Shown piece after piece: positions 59,538-64,000 of a stretch of 64,000 nucleotides of DNA. The stretch is taken from assembly GCF_030817275.1 (NCBI RefSeq), contig NZ_JAUSZD010000002.1:6696001-6760000 (forward strand), given 5' to 3'. A program made the position numbers and the translations under genes. The number at the start of each line of letters is the position of its first letter. Position 1 is the first letter of the stretch. The DNA is from Paenibacillus sp. V4I7. GTDB lineage: Bacteria > Bacillota > Bacilli > Paenibacillales > NBRC-103111. The notes below the pieces were generated by a model. The model saw only the letters and a program-made list of their open reading frames with translations. It made no database searches and was not told the origin of the DNA.

Positions 59538-60878
59538 TTATTTCGTTTTATCTTTATCCATAATCGCTTGCAGAGCTGCATTCGCTTTATCTGCTACCGG
59601 CTGAATGTTTGTTTCACCAGTCATCCATTTTTGTACGATTTCACCAACGGCATCACGAGCTTCACCTACGCTAATTACCGTTGGACGGTCGTGGTCTACA
59701 CCGTTTTTAGAACTCTCTTTAATAATAGGAACGAGATCCGCTGGGAAGCCTGTCGTACCTTCTGGTTTATCCCAAACCGATGCGCGCGCGCCCGGGTTCC
59801 CTTTTTGCTGTGTTTTCAACACGACATCTTTGCTTGTTGCCCACTCGATGAATGCCCAAGTTGCATCTTTATTTCCCGATTTGGCGTTCATCGCAAGACC
59901 CCAAGATGTAATACTATACGGTTTGGAACCTGCTTTACCCGCAGGCATGACAGCAAAGCCAACTTGATCGGCAATTTGGGACTTCGCTGGATCTGTCGCA
60001 TTTTTGTAGAGCGAGTTCGCATCCGTTAAGAAAGCAACTTTCCCTTGAGCGAAAATACCGAAAGCTTGCGGCCAAGACATATTGAGTACGCCTGGAGGCG
60101 CATAATCCTTAAGTAGAGTGCCGTACGTTGTAAATGCTTTGATCGCTTCTGGCGTGTTAATCGTTGCTTTATCGCCACTCGTGAAGTCTGCACCCTCTGA
60201 ATATAAGAAGGAAGAAACTTGCGTAACTAGCGGTGAACGTTGGCCCCTAGCCACAAAGCCGTACATTTCGTTTTTCGGATCATGCAGCTTCTTAACTGCT
60301 GCTTGCAGCTCATCTAACGTTTTCGGTACTGCGATACCGGCCTTTTGCAACAAATCTTTACGATAGTACAAAATTTCTTGCTCGGTAATAATCGGAATAC
60401 CAGCTAGCTTCGCATCAACCGTTGTGGAACCAACAGCTGATTTAGCAAAATCGGCGAAATCATAATCCTTTGCTTTTTGAGCGTAATCATCAAGCGGTTG
60501 AACCCAACCGTTTTTATAGAATAATTTACCCTCTTGAAGCGGACGGTACATGAAAACGTCTGGTGTTGCAGAACCGGATGTAAATTGTACGGTTAATTTT
60601 TGTGTCAGCTGATCCTCGAAAAAGCTCTCAACATTGACTTTGATGCCCGTTTCCTTCTCGAAGTCAGGAAGCAAAGGCTTGATCGCATCCGCCCAAGGAT
60701 GGTTAGCTGCTACTAAATTGATCGACTTTCCTGCAAAAGGCTTTGCATTAGCCGTTGCGCCCGCTGCAGGCGTTGGCTGCTGCGTGTTCTCCGGCGTGCT
60801 CCCGCATCCTGCAACAACCGTTGCTGCCATGATAACTGTAGTACCAACACCGACCCATTGTTTCAATGATTTTTTCAT
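59538..60878 (-). CDS. Extracellular solute-binding lipoprotein of a sugar ABC importer
   Basis: The 446-residue protein has a lipobox ending VVAGC with C25 as the lipidated cysteine. It is a family 1 solute-binding protein (INLVAANHPWADAIKPLLPD, FEKETGIKVNVE, then AFLTDANSLYKNATD). It should capture the sugar outside and deliver it to the two permeases. It is the first gene of the cluster. GGGAGG precedes the ATG by 12 bases. Confidence 0.93.
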   Translation of the reverse strand: MKKSLKQWVGVGTTVIMAATVVAGCGSTPENTQQPTPAAGATANAKPFAGKSINLVAANHPWADAIKPLLPDFEKETGIKVNVESFFEDQLTQKLTVQFTSGSATPDVFMYRPLQEGKLFYKNGWVQPLDDYAQKAKDYDFADFAKSAVGSTTVDAKLAGIPIITEQEILYYRKDLLQKAGIAVPKTLDELQAAVKKLHDPKNEMYGFVARGQRSPLVTQVSSFLYSEGADFTSGDKATINTPEAIKAFTTYGTLLKDYAPPGVLNMSWPQAFGIFAQGKVAFLTDANSLYKNATDPAKSQIADQVGFAVMPAGKAGSKPYSITSWGLAMNAKSGNKDATWAFIEWATSKDVVLKTQQKGNPGARASVWDKPEGTTGFPADLVPIIKESSKNGVDHDRPTVISVGEARDAVGEIVQKWMTGETNIQPVADKANAALQAIMDKDKTK

Positions 60879-60908
60879 CTGATATGTGACCTCCCAGGTA
60901 ATCTTAAA

Positions 60909-60922
60909 TGTATGTGCTTACA
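60909..60922 (-). promoter_or_regulatory. cre-like site upstream of the importer
   Basis: On the minus strand TGTAAGCACATACA matches the cre consensus TGWAARCGYTWNCW at 12 of 14 positions. The central CG is CA. It lies about 30 bases before the binding-protein gene, where CcpA could block transcription. Confidence 0.4.
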
Positions 60923-60950
60923 TATCTAAGAGTACTTGATTCTTATATTC

Positions 60951-60962
60951 CGTTATATAACG
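60951..60962. promoter_or_regulatory. Palindrome CGTTATATAACG, possible operator
   Basis: A perfect 12-base palindrome lies just upstream of a TATAAG -10-like box (minus strand) for the importer operon. It may be where a regulator binds. The rest of 60963-61150 shows no gene. Confidence 0.4.
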
Positions 60963-61154
60963 AAAATTAAACATGCATAACTACATGTGAAGGGAAAAGG
61001 TCGATAGGTCCATTGATGGGACTATCTGTGACAGACAGCTGAAGACCTATGCAAATTACAGGTTAAAATTGATGTACTTTTGCATCTTAATTACGTGAGA
61101 AATTCACTCGAATTTGCTGCACTTTTTGCAGTTGGGTGCGGGTAGACAGGTACA

Positions 61155-61199
61155 AAAAGAGGTTGAGCTGCAGTCTTTAACTGCGGCCCAACCTCTTTT
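61155..61199 (-). terminator. Terminator of fumC
   Basis: AAAAGAGGTTG...GCTGCAGT pairs with ACTGCGGC...CAACCTCTTTT and a T run follows on the minus strand. Confidence 0.88.
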
Positions 61200-61229
61200 G
61201 TGGTGGAGACACTCCGTCCCCGTAGCTAT

Positions 61230-62621
61230 TCACGTTGTCTTCGGATGCACCATGTCTTCCGGACGCACGTAGCTGTCAAACTGCTCAGCCGTTAAGTAGC
61301 CGCTGCGCACGGCTGACTCCTTCAGTGTCAGCCCTTCTTTGTGGGCTTGCTTCGCAATGCTGGCCGCTTTCTCATACCCGATATACGGGTTGAGCGCTGT
61401 AACCAGCATGAGGGATTGCTCAAGGTTGCGCTGAATGACCTCGCGATTCGGCTCCATGCCAACGAGACAGTTGTCATTGAACGAGCGCATACTATCAGCC
61501 AGCAGCCGCACGGACTGCAGGAAATTGTGTATGATCACGGGCTTGAACACGTTCAGCTCGAAGTTGCCCTGGCTGGCGGCGAAGCCGATGGCCGCATCGT
61601 GGCCCATCACCTGGCAAACGACCATCGTCATCGCTTCGCTCTGCGTGGGGTTGACCTTGCCCGGCATGATCGAGCTGCCGGGCTCGTTCTCCGGGATCGT
61701 GATTTCACCGATCCCGCAGCGGGGACCGCTCGATAGCCACCGCACATCGTTGGCTATCTTCATCAAGTTCGCCGCCAGCGCCTTCAGCGCTCCGTGGGCG
61801 TAAACGATCTGATCATGGCTGGTCAGCGCATGATACTTGTTCGCGGCCGAGACGAAGCGCGTGCCCGTCTCGCGAGACAGAGCTTCGGCGACGCGCGCGC
61901 CGAACTCGGGATGCGCGTTCAGCCCGGTGCCGACGGCGGTGCCGCCGATCGCCAGCTCGCGCATCGTATCGACGCTGCTGCGCACCATGCGCGCCGTCTG
62001 CTCCAGCATCGCCCACCAGCCGCTGATTTCCTGCCCCAGCGTCAGCGGGGTGGCGTCCTGCAGGTGCGTGCGGCCGATCTTCACGATGTCGGCGAAGGCC
62101 GTCATCTTGCTGTGGAGCGTAGCCTGCAAAAGCTCCATCGCAGGCAAAAGCTCCTCCTCCACAGCGATGACTCCAGCGACATGCATCGCCGTTGGAAACG
62201 TATCGTTCGAGCTTTGCGAACGATTCACATCATCGTTGGGATGTATGCGTTCCACGCCATCCCCCAGCAGTTCGCTGCCTCGGTGAGCAATCACCTCATT
62301 GACGTTCATGTTCGACTGCGTCCCGCTGCCCGTCTGCCAAACGACGAGCGGGAACTCGTCGTTCCAGCGGCCCTCCACGATTTCATCAGCAGCCTGCGCA
62401 ATCGCCTCCGCCTTCTCTGGATTTAATCCGGCTAGCTCTCGGTTCACCTGCGCGGCGGCCTTTTTCAACAAGGCAAAAGCCCCAATCAACCGCACCGGCA
62501 TCCGTTCTGTGCCAATCTTAAAATTCTCATAGCTGCGCTGCGTCTGAGCCCCCCACAACTTATCCACAGGTACTCTGATTTCACCCATCGTATCCTTTTC
62601 AATACGATAATCTTGCGCCAT
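61230..62621 (-). CDS. fumC: Class II fumarate hydratase
   Basis: The 463-residue enzyme interconverts fumarate and malate in the TCA cycle. The signature GSSIMPGKVNPTQSEA is intact, as are SSNDTFPTAMHVAGV and the TGSGTQSNMNVNEVIAHRG substrate region. The length is typical of FumC. AGGAGGCGG precedes the ATG. The middle of the gene is more GC-rich than its neighbours. It is a single-gene unit with its own terminator. The close relative aspartase has a different active-site loop. Confidence 0.95.
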   Translation of the reverse strand: MAQDYRIEKDTMGEIRVPVDKLWGAQTQRSYENFKIGTERMPVRLIGAFALLKKAAAQVNRELAGLNPEKAEAIAQAADEIVEGRWNDEFPLVVWQTGSGTQSNMNVNEVIAHRGSELLGDGVERIHPNDDVNRSQSSNDTFPTAMHVAGVIAVEEELLPAMELLQATLHSKMTAFADIVKIGRTHLQDATPLTLGQEISGWWAMLEQTARMVRSSVDTMRELAIGGTAVGTGLNAHPEFGARVAEALSRETGTRFVSAANKYHALTSHDQIVYAHGALKALAANLMKIANDVRWLSSGPRCGIGEITIPENEPGSSIMPGKVNPTQSEAMTMVVCQVMGHDAAIGFAASQGNFELNVFKPVIIHNFLQSVRLLADSMRSFNDNCLVGMEPNREVIQRNLEQSLMLVTALNPYIGYEKAASIAKQAHKEGLTLKESAVRSGYLTAEQFDSYVRPEDMVHPKTT

Positions 62622-62820
62622 TATGTACCGCCTCCTGGACCTAGCTTTATAAGCAGATAAAATAAGTTAACCAATCTAGTGACATCATCAAACACGCAAG
62701 GCATAGTTTGCCCACATTGTGGAGCAGTATGAGCCTTTTACTGGTTTTCACACCCATAGACGAGCTATAATGAACAAAAACACCTGCCCATGTCAGGTGT
62801 AAAAGAAGGAGCTCATTTTC

Positions 62821-63213
62821 ATGGAATCCAAACTGGATATTATCGTCAGATCAACGGAAATTGATGTGAACGGACACGTCAATAATGCCAAATATTTGGA
62901 GTACCTAGAATGGGGGCGCGAGAAATGGTATGAGCAGTCCCAGTTATCTTATGAAACCTTTGGCACGATGGGGATTCAAACTGTTACGGTGAACATCACC
63001 ATCAATTATAAAAAAGAATGCAAACAAGGAGATCACTTAACGGTCACCTGCCGCCCTGAAAAAATGGGGCGCTCCAGCTATATGCTGAAGCAAGAGATTT
63101 TCAACAAGCAAGGTGACCTATGTGCTGACGCCCTTGTCACCAGCGTAACAATGGATAGCACGACGCGTAAAAGCCGAGAAGCGCCGGAGGCGTTGCGGAA
63201 ACATTTTGAATAA
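62821..63213 (+). CDS. Acyl-CoA thioesterase (hotdog fold)
   Basis: The 130-residue protein has the 4-hydroxybenzoyl-CoA thioesterase motif DVNGHVNNAKYLEYLEWGRE with the catalytic aspartate region, followed by the beta-sheet core VTVNITINYKKECKQGDHLT. It probably hydrolyses an acyl-CoA thioester; the acyl chain is not predictable. AAGGAG precedes the ATG, and a TATAAT lies near 62768. Confidence 0.87.
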   Translation: MESKLDIIVRSTEIDVNGHVNNAKYLEYLEWGREKWYEQSQLSYETFGTMGIQTVTVNITINYKKECKQGDHLTVTCRPEKMGRSSYMLKQEIFNKQGDLCADALVTSVTMDSTTRKSREAPEALRKHFE

Positions 63214-63225
63214 AAAAGTGCGATC

Positions 63226-63795
63226 TTACACAGTGTCTGTGGATAACTTTTGACCGATTGTCGTCTGCAGTCCGTCCATGCTCGTCATGTTTTTTTCTTG
63301 CCAATAGTTATTCAACCCTTGCTCTCCTTGTTTCGCTGCCCAGTTCTGCAGGGTATTCCGTTCTCCCTCATAGGTATAAAAAGGGACGCTGTAGCCGCAT
63401 GATGCTTTGACCTCATGAACGTGGGCGACGATGATTTGCCGAGCTCCAGGCAGCAGCGTAAAACGCGAAGATAACTTCTCCCACTCCGGGGTCCCTGGCA
63501 GAACAACACGCCCCTTCCCATACAGTCGCAGTATCATAGGTGGCCCTTCCACAGCCGTGAACATCAATGTAATTCGTCCATTTTCCTCTAAATGCGCACT
63601 TGTCTCATTCCCGCTTCCGGTTAAGTCCAAATAGGCCACTTCATTCGCTGATAAAATACGCAGTACATCATGACCCTTCGGTGAAAGATTTACGTGCCCT
63701 TCCGCCGTTAGTGGTGCCGACCCCACAAAAAAGATGTGCTGCTTCGCGATAAAAGCCTCATGTTCCGGCAGCAGTGCTTCGAATGATTTCCCCAT
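63226..63795 (-). CDS. Pyridoxamine 5'-phosphate oxidase-like FMN protein
   Basis: The 189-residue protein has a PPOX split barrel (KQHIFFVGSAPLTAEGHVNL, VAYLDLTGSGNETSAHLEEN, GRITLMFTAVEGPPMILRLY). It belongs to the group of small flavin or F420-type oxidoreductases with no fixed substrate. It ends 12 bases from the convergent thioesterase gene. The rest of the window (63796-64000) shows no gene or clear signal. Confidence 0.85.
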   Translation of the reverse strand: MGKSFEALLPEHEAFIAKQHIFFVGSAPLTAEGHVNLSPKGHDVLRILSANEVAYLDLTGSGNETSAHLEENGRITLMFTAVEGPPMILRLYGKGRVVLPGTPEWEKLSSRFTLLPGARQIIVAHVHEVKASCGYSVPFYTYEGERNTLQNWAAKQGEQGLNNYWQEKNMTSMDGLQTTIGQKLSTDTV

Positions 63796-64000
63796 ATGCC
63801 AATCATCACCTTTCCATTTTGTTCTATTATGCTCTCCCTTACGATATTTGTAAAATAGTTAAAATAGACATCCTTTATAGTCATTACCTATGATTTAGAG
63901 CTAGAGCATTCTAATATCAAATAAATAAACTGTATGTTTACTGGAAAATAGAGACATACTTAATTAGTCAAAGATAAATGGCTTACGCTGTCCCTTAAGG

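Noticed and set aside
61341..62426. Long open frames on the plus strand across fumC
   Set aside because: They are shadows of a GC-rich coding region. They have no ribosome binding sites and no family features.

Overview
The window looks like chromosomal DNA from a Paenibacillus-like member of the Bacillales. It has strong AGGAGG-type ribosome binding sites, U-tailed terminators, S-layer homology repeats, an rsbV-rsbW-sigB module, YjzC/YdjO/YflT/YuaF-type small genes, and a purine-riboswitch variant known only from Paenibacillaceae. No rRNA or tRNA gene was seen.

Layout. 1-14.4 kb: signalling and envelope genes. These are a truncated PAS-GGDEF cyclase, an orphan OmpR regulator, thiN, a LuxR-type gene broken by a stop codon, a NodB deacetylase, a PilZ protein, fRMsr, an SLH protein, a chemoreceptor, and an ECF sigma factor with its membrane partner. 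14.4-23.4 kb: a complete assimilatory nitrate operon read leftwards (nasD, nasE, nitrate transporter, nasB, nasC), with a perfect GlnR/TnrA-type box far upstream. 23.4-31.4 kb: a structured intergenic element, a twice-frameshifted HD-GYP gene, the yuaF-floT pair behind an ECF-type promoter, and two duplicated stalk-domain lipoproteins around a His-rich protein. 31.4-33 kb: an 8-oxoguanine deaminase gene behind a variant guanine riboswitch whose layout predicts an ON switch. 33-53 kb: a stress-survival district with cold-shock protein, YdjO, YflT, DUF1328, DUF1003, a hybrid kinase coupled to a CheR-like protein, a DUF948-rsbV-rsbW-sigB-ppk2 operon, dps, an IS1182-type element, a second rsbVW pair, the glycogen operon glgB-glgC-glgD, a REC-PP2C phosphatase and a YtxH protein. 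53-60.9 kb: a sugar ABC importer with a YesMN-type two-component system and galactonate dehydratase. 61-64 kb: fumarase, a thioesterase and a PPOX-like protein.

How it fits together. At least five sites of one pattern, GTTTCA-N14-G(G/T)(G/T)TA(A/C), precede the sigB operon, dps, DUF1328, the YtxH gene and glgB. This suggests that the SigB encoded here directly controls much of its own neighbourhood. The PP2C phosphatase and the two RsbV/RsbW pairs are likely parts of the switching circuit. The most striking element is the predicted 8-oxoguanine sensor and deaminase. Next come the covarying tandem hairpin/leader peptide between glgC and glgD, the NasB paralogue that has lost the siroheme-cluster cysteines, and the two structured intergenic repeats that share a 17-base tail.
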